This document shows positions 30,751 to 38,228 of a stretch of DNA of 39,736 nt, in pieces (within the stretch, counting starts at the first letter, position 1; the number at the start of each line of letters is the position of its first letter). The translations under genes and the position numbers were made by a program. Origin of the DNA: JACRNA01 sp964366335 (GTDB taxonomy: Bacteria; Patescibacteriota; Microgenomatia; CAZETR01; Amesbacteraceae); the NCBI GenBank assembly GCA_964366335.1, contig CAYITQ010000003.1, positions 1-39,736 on the forward strand, read 5' to 3'. The notes under the pieces are model-generated. The model made no database searches. It was not told where the DNA came from and saw nothing but the letters and a program-made list of their open reading frames with translations.

Positions 30751-32034
30751 ATGATAAGCATATTTGAAAAGCAGTTTGATAGATTGGCTAAGACGATAAA
30801 GGAGAAAGTGGGGATTTGGCTAAAAAGGCTCAGGGCATATTTTAAACGTCTACTTTTTCCACTTTATTTCTTCCCCATAAAACTAATTACTTATACTACC
30901 TATTATCTTATTAAATTTATTTTTAAATTAATATTTGCCATAATTAGCCTGATTTTTGATATTATTATTTTTCCCTTTAGAAGCCTCAAAAATTTATTAA
31001 AATCTATTGTTGCTCTCGTTATCATTGCATATTTATTGGCATCTCTGGTAGTCATTGCTGACTACCTCATCAATCAATATGGCCGGTTTAACAAAGTCTT
31101 TTGTTCTGCCGGGACCAGAAATATTCTCCTAAAATCGGTGGTCAGAGTGGTTGGTGGTTATTCTGAGGGGTCAGGATTTTTTATCACCCCCAATCAGGTG
31201 ATTACCAATTTCCATGTCATAGCCGATGAACCCAGTCCCAAGATAATATTTCCTGATGGGAGTTTTGTTACTCCTATCAAAATTTTGGGTGACAAAAACG
31301 TAGATCTGACTATTTTGTTTACAGAAAAAAACTATGACAACCTGGTGCTACCCCTACCCGATTTAGTCGCTTTCAAAGAAAATGATCCGGTAATAGCTGC
31401 GGGCTATCCATTGGGCACGGGTCTTACAGGTAAGGCGACCATCTTGAAGGGGCGGTTTATCGATTTTAGGAATTCCAAAAGAATGCCTATTGGCTATATC
31501 CAAACCGATATTAACTTGGTACCCGGTATGAGTGGTGGTCCATTAGTCGATATCTGCGGAGAAGTGGTCGGTATAAATACCATGGGGCTCTCGGGATTAT
31601 CAATGTATATCAATGCCGGTTGGGCCAAAAAAGTAATTCCCGATTTTACCGACCAGAATATTACGAAAATCAAAGTCGATGCCTCGCTTTCCCCCGAGGA
31701 AGCAGTCAAGGCATTTTATACTTATCTTAAGGCCAGGAGGATGGAAGACGGATTTAACCTGCTCAGTAGCGAATATCTCAAGAAAACTAATTTTGAAGAG
31801 TGGACAAATAGATTTACAAATATTCTCGATGTAGATATCATCTTGACTGAAAAATATAATAATACCAAAGATACTGTCTTTGTAAAATTTGGGACCAAAA
31901 ACTGGGTAGAGGGCGAGGTGGATGTCCATTATTATGAAGGGACCTGGCAAACTATAAAAGAGGATGGGGTTTACAAAATGCTCAAGAGTAAAATACTGGA
32001 AGTTGACCAGCCAGGTTGGGAATGGTTTTATTGA
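30751..32034 (+). CDS. Membrane-anchored trypsin-like serine protease
   Basis: 427 residues. Residues 35-107 hold three hydrophobic segments. The protease domain has the full triad: His155 (TNFHVIAD), Asp185 (KNVDLTIL) and Ser261 (PGMSGGPLVD), as in HtrA/DegP enzymes. There is no PDZ domain; instead a C-terminal domain of about 110 residues (LSPEEAVKAFYTYLKARRMEDGFNLLS, then WTNRF) resembles NTF2-like DUF4878 folds. It probably cleaves damaged or specific surface proteins. It is a single gene with its own promoter region after a terminator. Confidence 0.88.
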   Translation: MISIFEKQFDRLAKTIKEKVGIWLKRLRAYFKRLLFPLYFFPIKLITYTTYYLIKFIFKLIFAIISLIFDIIIFPFRSLKNLLKSIVALVIIAYLLASLVVIADYLINQYGRFNKVFCSAGTRNILLKSVVRVVGGYSEGSGFFITPNQVITNFHVIADEPSPKIIFPDGSFVTPIKILGDKNVDLTILFTEKNYDNLVLPLPDLVAFKENDPVIAAGYPLGTGLTGKATILKGRFIDFRNSKRMPIGYIQTDINLVPGMSGGPLVDICGEVVGINTMGLSGLSMYINAGWAKKVIPDFTDQNITKIKVDASLSPEEAVKAFYTYLKARRMEDGFNLLSSEYLKKTNFEEWTNRFTNILDVDIILTEKYNNTKDTVFVKFGTKNWVEGEVDVHYYEGTWQTIKEDGVYKMLKSKILEVDQPGWEWFY

Positions 32035-32064
32035 CAAATATATTTATTCGGCGGGTAATAGATA

Positions 32065-32070
32065 TATAAT
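32065..32070 (+). promoter_or_regulatory. -10 box of the small ORF pair
   Basis: TATAAT ends 6 nt before the ATG at 32077, which would make the mRNA leaderless. Confidence 0.5.
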
Positions 32071-32076
32071 CAAAAT

Positions 32077-32244
32077 ATGGAGAGTGAATGGATCAATGTA
32101 AATGAATGGGTAAGTTCAAAAATTTCACAGGTGGTATTTACTGTCAGGAAACTGTTAACCCGTGATATTAAAGCCAAGTATGAAACTCTCAGATATTTGA
32201 TACTTGAGAAAATCGATCCTAGCCCACCTGGTCTGATGATGTGA
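32077..32244 (+). CDS. Small hypothetical protein A (55 residues)
   Basis: Reads MESEWINVNEWVSSKISQ at the start and ends KIDPSPPGLMM. The centre is a basic amphipathic helix (FTVRKLLTRDIKAKYETL). No family is recognised. It has a well-placed -10 box, and its TGA overlaps a GTG that opens a second small frame, so the two are likely real and co-translated. Confidence 0.5.
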   Translation: MESEWINVNEWVSSKISQVVFTVRKLLTRDIKAKYETLRYLILEKIDPSPPGLMM

Positions 32245-32399
32245 ATTATTTATACGAACCATTAAGAACGCCGGAATTTTTTGAAACCTATTCAAAACAA
32301 TCTCAGAAGATATTAAATCCTCTGGTCAGGGTAATTGGTCTCCAGTTCTATGCTGCCAGGCAAAGATATCAGGAATTGTTGGATAAACAGAATCATTAA
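32241..32399 (+). CDS. Small hypothetical protein B (52 residues)
   Basis: GTG start in a GTGA overlap with the previous small gene. Reads MNYLYEPLRTPEFFETYS at the start, then a helix QKILNPLVRVIGLQFYAARQ. No cysteines or membrane segment. Function unknown. It ends just before the strong promoter of the BRO gene. Confidence 0.5.
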   Translation: MNYLYEPLRTPEFFETYSKQSQKILNPLVRVIGLQFYAARQRYQELLDKQNH

Positions 32400-32402
32400 T
32401 AC

Positions 32403-32431
32403 TTGACATCGGGTATTATTCGGAATATATT
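32403..32431 (+). promoter_or_regulatory. Consensus promoter of the BRO-family gene
   Basis: TTGACA at 32403-32408, a 17-bp spacer and TATATT at 32426-32431. The ATG at 32438 is 6 nt further on, exactly where transcription should start, so this is the clearest leaderless promoter in the window. Confidence 0.75.
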
Positions 32432-32437
32432 ATTGTT

Positions 32438-33265
32438 ATGGAAGAAACTAGAATTGCTATCTTCAAGGGTAAAAATATCCGCAAGATCTTATTCAACAAT
32501 GAATGGTGGTTTTCAGTAGTCGATGTTATCGAAGCACTGACGGATAGCTCACAGCCAAGTAAATATTGGACTGCAATGAAAGCTCGAGTAAATAATGATG
32601 ATGGGGTTCAGTTATCTACAATTTGTAGACAACTGAAATTAAAGGCTTCTGATGAAAAGAAATATGAAACTGATTGTGCCAATACCGAAGGGATTTTTCG
32701 TATTATTCAATCTATTCCATCCCCAAAAGCAGAACCATTTAAAAGATGGCTGGCAAAAGTTGGTTATGAACGGGTGCAAGAAATTGAAGACCCTGAGTTG
32801 GCAACAAAGCGAACTAGATTATTATATAAACTTAAGGGTTATTCTGAAGACTGGATAGAGAAAAGACTGCGGGGGATTGCCATCCGTGAAGAACTGACAG
32901 AGGAATGGCAAAAGAGGGGAGTAAGACTGCAAAGAGAGTATGAGATATTGACAGCCGAGATTTCCAAGGCTGCTTTTGGAGTTACTCCTAGTCAGTACAA
33001 GAAACTGAAAGGTCTAAAAAGACAAAATCTGCGTGATCACATGGACGATTTTGAATTAATTTTTACCATGCTTGGCGAAAGGGTAACTACAGAAATTTCC
33101 AAGCAAGAAAAACCAGATACTTTCTCCAAAAATGCAAGTGTCGCCTATCGAGGTGGAAAAGTCGCTGGAAACGCCAGGAGGGAAACAGAAAAAGAAATTG
33201 GTAGAAGTGTTGTTTCCAAAAATAATTATCTCAAAAAACCCAAGGGTCAAAAACGATTACTGTGA
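32438..33265 (+). CDS. BRO-family N-terminal domain protein (phage antirepressor-like)
   Basis: 275 residues. The Bro-N domain covers about 1-120: IRKILFNNEWWFSVVDVIEALTDSS, YWTAMKAR and ANTEGIFRIIQSIPSPKAEPFKRWLAKVG. Then comes YERVQEIEDPELATKRTR and a helical domain ending in a basic tail (KKPKGQKRLL), as in DinD-like bacterial relatives linked to DNA damage. It probably binds DNA. The TGA stop is the first base triplet of the 95-bp inverted repeat at 33263-33357, so the mobile region abuts, and may have trimmed, this gene. Confidence 0.87.
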   Translation: MEETRIAIFKGKNIRKILFNNEWWFSVVDVIEALTDSSQPSKYWTAMKARVNNDDGVQLSTICRQLKLKASDEKKYETDCANTEGIFRIIQSIPSPKAEPFKRWLAKVGYERVQEIEDPELATKRTRLLYKLKGYSEDWIEKRLRGIAIREELTEEWQKRGVRLQREYEILTAEISKAAFGVTPSQYKKLKGLKRQNLRDHMDDFELIFTMLGERVTTEISKQEKPDTFSKNASVAYRGGKVAGNARRETEKEIGRSVVSKNNYLKKPKGQKRLL

Positions 33266-33357
33266 GCTAGTTTTTGAAAAAGTTCGCACTCTTTTCAGGA
33301 ATTTGCCCTGAATCTCCGGGCTCATCCCTTGCTTTGCTCGGGATTCGCCTTTTCCGC
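33263..33357 (+). repeat. Left arm of a ~95-bp inverted repeat bounding the resistance cassette
   Basis: 33263-33289 matches the reverse complement of 38091-38117 in 26 of 27 positions, and 33313-33357 matches the reverse complement of 38022-38066 with two mismatches; the middle is diverged. In frame it reads ELVFEKVRTLFRNLP then stop. The rest of 33358-33484 has no gene; a GCGCGCGC run there resembles the recombinase 3' region near 39547. Confidence 0.8.
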
Positions 33358-33484
33358 CGGATTTTTTGCGCGCGCGTTGTCTCGATTGACATCGGGACCC
33401 TTATTAACTAACCATTACATTCTACTACATTCCAAACAGCCCACCCACCCTAAACGAGAAGTCGCCAAATCAAAGGATTTCAAA

Positions 33485-34276
33485 TCAAGACAGAGCTTTT
33501 GAAATTTCGTCAAGACATTTTTCCCTATTCTCTCGTTTAAGTCTTATCTTTTTCGAGAGTATCTTGTACTTGTAATCAATTAATAGCAAGTTTATTAAAG
33601 CCTCTATTGCCTGGCCGTATGCCTTAATAGTCCCTACCATTGATTTCGCTTTCGGCTCATCTATCGGGATCTCAACATTCCGATTTAGGCGAGATAATCT
33701 CTTTTTTCGTCCCGTTCCTTCACAGTTAACCTTAAAAATTCTAATCCAAATTTTGTTTTCATTTGTGTCAGTGTATACCATCATTCCATGTTTAATTTTA
33801 TTTTGAACAAGTTCCAATATTCTTGACTTAACTATTCTTTGTTCAATCGCATCTCTAACAGAACGCCAGACCGTATCCACACCTTCTTTCATTAAAATCT
33901 CATTTGTGCTGTGGATTTTTGCAATTTGACTTATTGGAGGGAAATCAAGCTTCCTCAGAAAACCTCCTAGTGATCTAACGCGTCTAAAACTGTCGATAAC
34001 TTTTTTCGAATCACTATGGTTAGTCCGGATAGATAAAAGTCTCTCCCACTCGTCACGATATTTTTTATCTCCATCGTTTCGTTGCATTATCGCTTGCAAC
34101 CACATGGATAAGTCATCCGTTTGTGCTGCCAACTCCTCAACAATTCTGAGCATTAAAGCCCTTTGCTCATTTAAGTCACGCGAATTTTCAAGTTGGTTGC
34201 ATAAAACATTGGCAGTTTTGTATCTTATGTAGCACGCAAACTCTTTGTAGTTTTTAAAAAATTCAAACCTATTCAT
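33485..34276 (-). CDS. Hypothetical protein in the resistance operon
   Basis: 263 residues, not recognised. It is helical and strongly basic toward the end (KKIRLKRENREKCLDEI), with no membrane segment or known motif; EELAAQTDDLSMWLQAIMQRN and KIKHGMMVYTDTNENKIWIRIFKV are its most distinctive stretches. ATGA overlap with the ABC-F gene makes it the third gene of the drug-transport operon. It could be a passenger or a partner of the ABC-F protein. Confidence 0.7.
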   Translation of the reverse strand: MNRFEFFKNYKEFACYIRYKTANVLCNQLENSRDLNEQRALMLRIVEELAAQTDDLSMWLQAIMQRNDGDKKYRDEWERLLSIRTNHSDSKKVIDSFRRVRSLGGFLRKLDFPPISQIAKIHSTNEILMKEGVDTVWRSVRDAIEQRIVKSRILELVQNKIKHGMMVYTDTNENKIWIRIFKVNCEGTGRKKRLSRLNRNVEIPIDEPKAKSMVGTIKAYGQAIEALINLLLIDYKYKILSKKIRLKRENREKCLDEISKALS

Positions 34277-35655
34277 AGTTTAGTCAATTTGCCATTTTCT
34301 AGGTTAACGGAATCTGTAGTACCAATTCTTTCCAAGAAATACCTATCGTGCGAAATTACTAAAAGTGTTCCTGAATAATTTACCAATGCTTCCTCAATAG
34401 CTTCTCGGGAAGAAATATCCAAGTGGTTTGTGGGCTCATCCAGAATGATAAAATTGGCTCCACTGGTCATGATTTTAGCTAGAAGTAGTTTTGCCTTTTC
34501 ACCGCTACTTAACAATTTGACAGGTTGGTTAATTTTTTCCGGTGGCAACAAAAACCTTCTCAATAGTTTGTAACTTTCGGTTTTATCAATATTCTCACTA
34601 GCTAATTCATCTAAAACGATCTTGTCAGAATCTAATTCCTGATGCTCTTGGCTCAAATAACCAGTTTGAACTTCATTTCCAATATTAATTTCTCCACTAT
34701 CAGGTACGAGTTGACCTAAAATGAGTTTGACCAAAGTTGTCTTACCACTACCATTGTCGCCAATTAAAGCCAGTCGTTGACCTTTCTGAATAACCAGAGA
34801 AATATTCTTTAAAATATTTTTATAATTTACTGACTTAATCTGAACCACCGTTTGACCACTTTCCTTTTTTGACTTAAATAATGCTTTTAACTCCCAATTG
34901 GGTTGTGGCTTGTCAATCTTGTCAATGCTTTCTATTCTGTTTTCCAAAGCCTGAATTTGTTTTCCAAATTTCCGACCTACTCGATTGGCAAAGAAAGAAG
35001 CGGCGAATTTATCTTTATCTCTAGTTGGTGGTGCATCAGTGCCACCTTTTTGAACAGTATTTCTTTTTTCCAACAGATCTGCTTGCAACTTCTGTATCTG
35101 TTTTTGTTGCTTTTCGTAATTTCGCAGATGGGACTCTAATTCGATTTGTTTTTGCTGTTTATAAAGTGAATAGTTACCTCCATAAACTTTTATTACTCCA
35201 TTTTCTAATTCAAGAATTTTATCCACAACTTTGTCCAAGAAATAACGGTCATGTGAGACTATTAGGATTGGTCCTGAAAAAGCCATCACTTCTTTTTCCA
35301 GCCAGGACATTCCCTGCCAATCCAAATGATTAGTTGGTTCATCCAGAAGTAATACGTCTGGTTTAGAAATTAATATCTCTCTAAATCGTTTCTTCAGCTT
35401 TTGTCCACTAGACAAAGGATCGTTGTCATCCGCTACTTGAGATAAGTATCCAATCTGGACAGTTTTGGGATTGAAAGTTACATATCCTGAATCCTGCGTT
35501 TCCTCGCCCATTAAGATTTTAAACAAAGTTGATTTACCAGAACCATTTTTGCCCAATAAGGCTACTTTCTCACCGCTGTTTATGGCAAATGAAACATCTT
35601 TAAGAACGTCTTGCCCGCCAAATGATTTTGATAGTTTAGATACTTGAATGTGCAT
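34273..35655 (-). CDS. ABC-F ATPase (ribosome protection type)
   Basis: 460 residues with two ABC domains and no membrane part. Domain 1: LLGKNGSGKST (Walker A), LSSGQKLKKRFREIL (signature), VLLLDEPTNHLD. A charged linker (KQQKQIQKLQADLLEKRN) joins them. Domain 2: LIGDNGSGKTT, LLSSGEKAKLLLAKIM, FIILDEPTNHLD. The family includes ribosome-protecting antibiotic resistance factors and housekeeping EttA-like proteins. A drug-transporter partner, an upstream attenuator and mobile-element surroundings favour resistance. It is short for the family (usually over 500), lacking an Arm insertion in domain 1. Confidence 0.9.
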   Translation of the reverse strand: MHIQVSKLSKSFGGQDVLKDVSFAINSGEKVALLGKNGSGKSTLFKILMGEETQDSGYVTFNPKTVQIGYLSQVADDNDPLSSGQKLKKRFREILISKPDVLLLDEPTNHLDWQGMSWLEKEVMAFSGPILIVSHDRYFLDKVVDKILELENGVIKVYGGNYSLYKQQKQIELESHLRNYEKQQKQIQKLQADLLEKRNTVQKGGTDAPPTRDKDKFAASFFANRVGRKFGKQIQALENRIESIDKIDKPQPNWELKALFKSKKESGQTVVQIKSVNYKNILKNISLVIQKGQRLALIGDNGSGKTTLVKLILGQLVPDSGEINIGNEVQTGYLSQEHQELDSDKIVLDELASENIDKTESYKLLRRFLLPPEKINQPVKLLSSGEKAKLLLAKIMTSGANFIILDEPTNHLDISSREAIEEALVNYSGTLLVISHDRYFLERIGTTDSVNLENGKLTKL

Positions 35656-36835
35656 ATTTGTTTACTCGCAAAATAACGGAAAAACCAAAAATCAGTATTC
35701 CCATGACCAGAAAGGTGATCCTAAATGAATATTGAGCCATGATTCCAAAGACAACTGACATAACTCCAATATACAACTTATCCAGCATGGCTATCATAGA
35801 TAAAGTGGTAGCTCGAGATTTTTTATCCAATTGTTTATTTATTAGGGCCGAAATAGTCGGTCCTCTGGTAAAGGTGGAGGCGTAAGTAATTATAAATATC
35901 ATAATCACTGCAATTTGATTATTAAAAGTGGCGAACGCCAAATAACCAAGGCTTGGAAAAATACACATTAAATAAAACGCTTTTTTCTCACCTAACCATT
36001 TTTCAAGTTTTGGAAGCTGACTCATTATTAAAAATGCCAACAAACTAGCGAGGGAGAGTGACCAACCAATCCACAACGGGGTAACAGAAAACTTTACGAA
36101 ATATGGTTGATACAAACCTAAGAGTACTCCCGTGAATGAGTCAGTGAGAATTAAAATTGCGACTATCCACTGTAGTTGTTTGTTGGATAATATATAGGTG
36201 AGTCCATTTGAAAATATTTCTCTAGGTGAAAGTTCAAGGTGTTTATAATCAAGTTTAGATTCTTTAAAGAACAAGGACAATAAAAAAGCCATCGTTACAC
36301 TAATGGCAGTAAACAGAATAGCCACCTTAAATTTAGTTAAAGTTAGTGAAGAAACAATTATTCCCCCAATCAGGGGTGCTATCAGTGAACAAATCAAATA
36401 TGCGCTGGCGTTTAGGCGGGTCGCTTTCTTCATTAAAGCGTGGCTGTCTCCTTTGGGTAGGGAGTCGTATAACAAAGCCTCTCCAGCCCCAGAAGCAAAA
36501 GCAAAGCCAATACCAGCCAGAGCTGAGATTAAAGCAAATCCCCAGTAGTTATTTGTAAACAAATACAAATATTCGCCTGCGGTTTGAATAAACAAAGCGA
36601 TTACTACTGACCATTTGCGACCAATTTTATCAGCCAATATCCCCGTCGGAACTTCAGCTAATAAAGAGGAGATTATTAGAATTGATCCCAACGAGCCAAT
36701 TTGACCCAATGAAAGTCCTCGGGTTTGCAAATATAGCGTTCCGATATGATTGTAAAAATACAAATTGGCAAAGAAAGTCACCGCCACCATGAGAGTGGTA
36801 TTGGACATTCTTGATAATTTATTAAACATACACAT
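35636..36835 (-). CDS. MFS drug/metabolite efflux transporter
   Basis: 399 residues with about 12 membrane helices. The MFS motif A appears as GILADKIGRKWSVV (about 61-74), and FASGAGEALLYDSLP is typical of macrolide/multidrug-type members. A proton-driven exporter is expected; the substrate is not known. It overlaps the ABC-F gene by 20 nt and is the first gene of the operon. GGAGGT at 36841-36846 lies 5 nt before the ATG, a rare strong Shine-Dalgarno in this window, directly downstream of the terminator of the attenuator. Confidence 0.88.
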   Translation of the reverse strand: MCMFNKLSRMSNTTLMVAVTFFANLYFYNHIGTLYLQTRGLSLGQIGSLGSILIISSLLAEVPTGILADKIGRKWSVVIALFIQTAGEYLYLFTNNYWGFALISALAGIGFAFASGAGEALLYDSLPKGDSHALMKKATRLNASAYLICSLIAPLIGGIIVSSLTLTKFKVAILFTAISVTMAFLLSLFFKESKLDYKHLELSPREIFSNGLTYILSNKQLQWIVAILILTDSFTGVLLGLYQPYFVKFSVTPLWIGWSLSLASLLAFLIMSQLPKLEKWLGEKKAFYLMCIFPSLGYLAFATFNNQIAVIMIFIITYASTFTRGPTISALINKQLDKKSRATTLSMIAMLDKLYIGVMSVVFGIMAQYSFRITFLVMGILIFGFSVILRVNKYAHSSI

Positions 36836-36840
36836 ATATT

Positions 36841-36846
36841 ACCTCC
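36841..36846 (-). promoter_or_regulatory. Strong ribosome binding site of the MFS gene
   Basis: On the minus strand GGAGGT stands 5 nt before the ATG at 36835 and decides that start. Most other genes here lack any such site. Confidence 0.75.
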
Positions 36847-36847
36847 A

Positions 36848-36873
36848 CAAAAAAACCAGCTCCTTTGGCTGGT
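36848..36873 (-). terminator. Intrinsic terminator in the MFS/ABC-F leader (attenuator)
   Basis: On the minus strand ACCAGC-CAAAGGA-GCTGGT followed by TTTTTT. It lies between the leader peptide and the MFS ribosome binding site. Its 5' arm (36867-36874, GACCAGCC) can instead pair with GGCTGGTC at 36916-36923, the antiterminator. Confidence 0.8.
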
Positions 36874-36932
36874 CTGGATTTTAATGATTAACTATTATTT
36901 AATAATTCACGCAAAGACCAGCCTTTTAGGCT
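36867..36932 (-). promoter_or_regulatory. Antiterminator and anti-antiterminator hairpins
   Basis: The 8-nt arms at 36916-36923 and 36867-36874 are perfect complements and would break the terminator. A competing small hairpin AGCCT-AAA-AGGCT (36920-36932) holds the first arm and contains the leader-peptide stop codon, so a ribosome stalled there would free the antiterminator. Confidence 0.65.
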
Positions 36933-36961
36933 TGGGGTTCTTTGGTAGAATTGTTAACCAT
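36926..36961 (-). CDS. Putative leader peptide MVNNSTKEPQA
   Basis: An 11-codon frame starting at the predicted +1 of the MFS/ABC-F operon and ending in the loop of the anti-antiterminator hairpin. Leader peptides in this position control many ribosome-targeting resistance genes by drug-induced stalling. Expression is inferred; the frame is too short for statistical support. Confidence 0.6.
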   Translation of the reverse strand: MVNNSTKEPQA

Positions 36962-36968
36962 TACCACT

Positions 36969-36997
36969 ATTATACTACAAACCTATAATAAATTCAA
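36969..36997 (-). promoter_or_regulatory. Promoter of the MFS/ABC-F operon
   Basis: On the minus strand TTGAAT (36992-36997), a 17-bp spacer and TATAAT (36969-36974). The start point falls on or next to the ATG of the leader peptide at 36961, 7 nt beyond the box. Confidence 0.72.
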
Positions 36998-37005
36998 TCG
37001 CAAGA

Positions 37006-37033
37006 TTGAAAACTTCGTGGCTAGTAGTATACT
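37006..37033 (+). promoter_or_regulatory. Promoter of the GNAT gene
   Basis: TTGAAA at 37006-37011, a 16-bp spacer, TATACT at 37028-37033, then 6 nt to the ATG at 37040 (leaderless). It lies back to back with the MFS/ABC-F promoter. Confidence 0.65.
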
Positions 37034-37039
37034 GTACTC

Positions 37040-37900
37040 ATGCTTCCAAAAGGATTCAAAATAAGAAAAATGGTTCGTTCAGAATTGAACGTTGCTGCTG
37101 GTTGGGCGGCTAGTGAGGGTTGGAACCCCGGGCTTCATGATACAGATGTCTTTTGGTTAACTGATCCAGGGGGGTTCATGGCACTAGAAAAAGATGGAGA
37201 AATGATAGGGAGTGTATCTGGAGTTTCCTACAATGGAAAATTTGGTTTTGGAGGTTTCTTTATTATTAAACCAGAATACCGGAAAAAAAGACTTGGTACT
37301 GAATTGGCTAATTATTTTCTAGAAACTCTGGCCACCAGACTTAAAAAGGTCGCTGCCATAGGTATAGATGGGGTGTTTAATATGCAACCGACTTATTCTA
37401 AGTGGGGATTCAAATTTTCGCATCGAAATTTAAGAATGGAAAGCAAAGCAGTCAAGAAATCTTTTTCCAAAAATGTTACAAAAATAGCCTCTGAAGATTT
37501 TGATTCAATCAATAAACTCGATAGTAAATGTTTTGGATTTAATCGAACCAATTTTCTGAAAGGCTGGCTTTTCATGCCTGATAGTCTGGGATATAAATAT
37601 ATGCAAAATGGGGAAATAAAAGGTTTTGGAGTAATAAGAAAATGCGTAAAAGGTTATAAGATTGGTCCACTATTTGCTTCCAACTATGAAGTGGCTCATG
37701 AATTGTTCAAGGCTTTATCATGTTACGCAGTAGACGATTTAATTTATCTGGATGTGCCAGAAATTAATCAAGAAGCAATGAAGCTCGCTAAGAATTACAA
37801 CATGATGGAAATGTTTGGCTGTGCCCGTATGTATCTTGGCAAAGCTCCAAAAATACCATACGACCGAGTATTTGGAGTGACGACATTTGAACTTGGGTGA
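37040..37900 (+). CDS. GNAT-family N-acetyltransferase
   Basis: 286 residues. The acetyl-CoA site is in GGFFIIKPEYRKKRLGTELANYFLETL (about 74-100), with the R-x-x-R/G-x-G loop reading RKKRLG. GVFNMQPTYSKWGFKF closes the first domain. The C-terminal half (KCFGFNRTNFLKGWL, KIGPLFASN, YLDVPEINQEAMKLAKNYNM) is the YitH/Acetyltransf_18-type second domain. The substrate is unknown; beside drug-transport genes an antibiotic-modifying role is possible but not required. Confidence 0.87.
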   Translation: MLPKGFKIRKMVRSELNVAAGWAASEGWNPGLHDTDVFWLTDPGGFMALEKDGEMIGSVSGVSYNGKFGFGGFFIIKPEYRKKRLGTELANYFLETLATRLKKVAAIGIDGVFNMQPTYSKWGFKFSHRNLRMESKAVKKSFSKNVTKIASEDFDSINKLDSKCFGFNRTNFLKGWLFMPDSLGYKYMQNGEIKGFGVIRKCVKGYKIGPLFASNYEVAHELFKALSCYAVDDLIYLDVPEINQEAMKLAKNYNMMEMFGCARMYLGKAPKIPYDRVFGVTTFELG

Positions 37901-37968
37901 TGAAATTGAAAATCTCTGAATAAAAATCCCATTGACTTCGGGGAAGGTTAGGAGAAAATATAATCGCA

Positions 37969-37996
37969 CCTTAAAATTTTTGCGTTTGCTTTGAGA
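37969..37996 (+). repeat. Perfect 28-bp inverted repeat, left arm
   Basis: Begins CCTTAAAATTTTTGCG and ends TTTGAGA; its exact reverse complement is 38191-38218, just before the recombinase start. The two arms enclose 194 bp. Confidence 0.85.
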
Positions 37997-38021
37997 AGAA
38001 AAATGTCCGAGCCGATGTTTA

Positions 38022-38117
38022 GCGGAAAAGGCGAATCCCGAGTAAAGCGAGGGATGAGCCCGGAGAATTCACAGAGAATTGCGAAAACGGGTGCGGACTT
38101 TTTCAAAAACTAGCTCA
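38022..38117 (-). repeat. Right arm of the ~95-bp inverted repeat
   Basis: Reverse complement of 33263-33357 as described there. On the minus strand the segment continues, in frame, from the inverted recombinase tail at 38113-38183 and reads LSELVFEKVRTRFRNSL then stop. Confidence 0.8.
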
Positions 38118-38183
38118 GAAAGGGAGTCCCCGCGAGTGGCCAGCTCGGCAAAGCCCATTTTGTATCTGACGCCCAGTTGCCGG
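38113..38183 (-). repeat. Inverted copy of the recombinase 3' end
   Basis: 71 bp matching the reverse complement of 39620-39690 in 66 positions. It encodes, on the minus strand, the same NRQLGVRYKMGFAELA segment as the recombinase C-terminus but then continues differently (ELVFEK instead of the tRNA-derived ERVKG). Confidence 0.85.
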
Positions 38184-38190
38184 AGTCAAA

Positions 38191-38218
38191 TCTCAAAGCA
38201 AACGCAAAAATTTTAAGG
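38191..38218 (-). repeat. Perfect 28-bp inverted repeat, right arm
   Basis: Exact reverse complement of 37969-37996; it ends 10 nt before the recombinase ATG. It may be a crossover site, a regulatory hairpin or the trace of an inversion. Confidence 0.85.
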
Positions 38219-38228
38219 TCATTTGCCA

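Noticed and set aside
31600..32037. 145-codon frame antisense to the protease
   Set aside because: It is the shadow of an intact protease gene with full catalytic triad and has no signals of its own.
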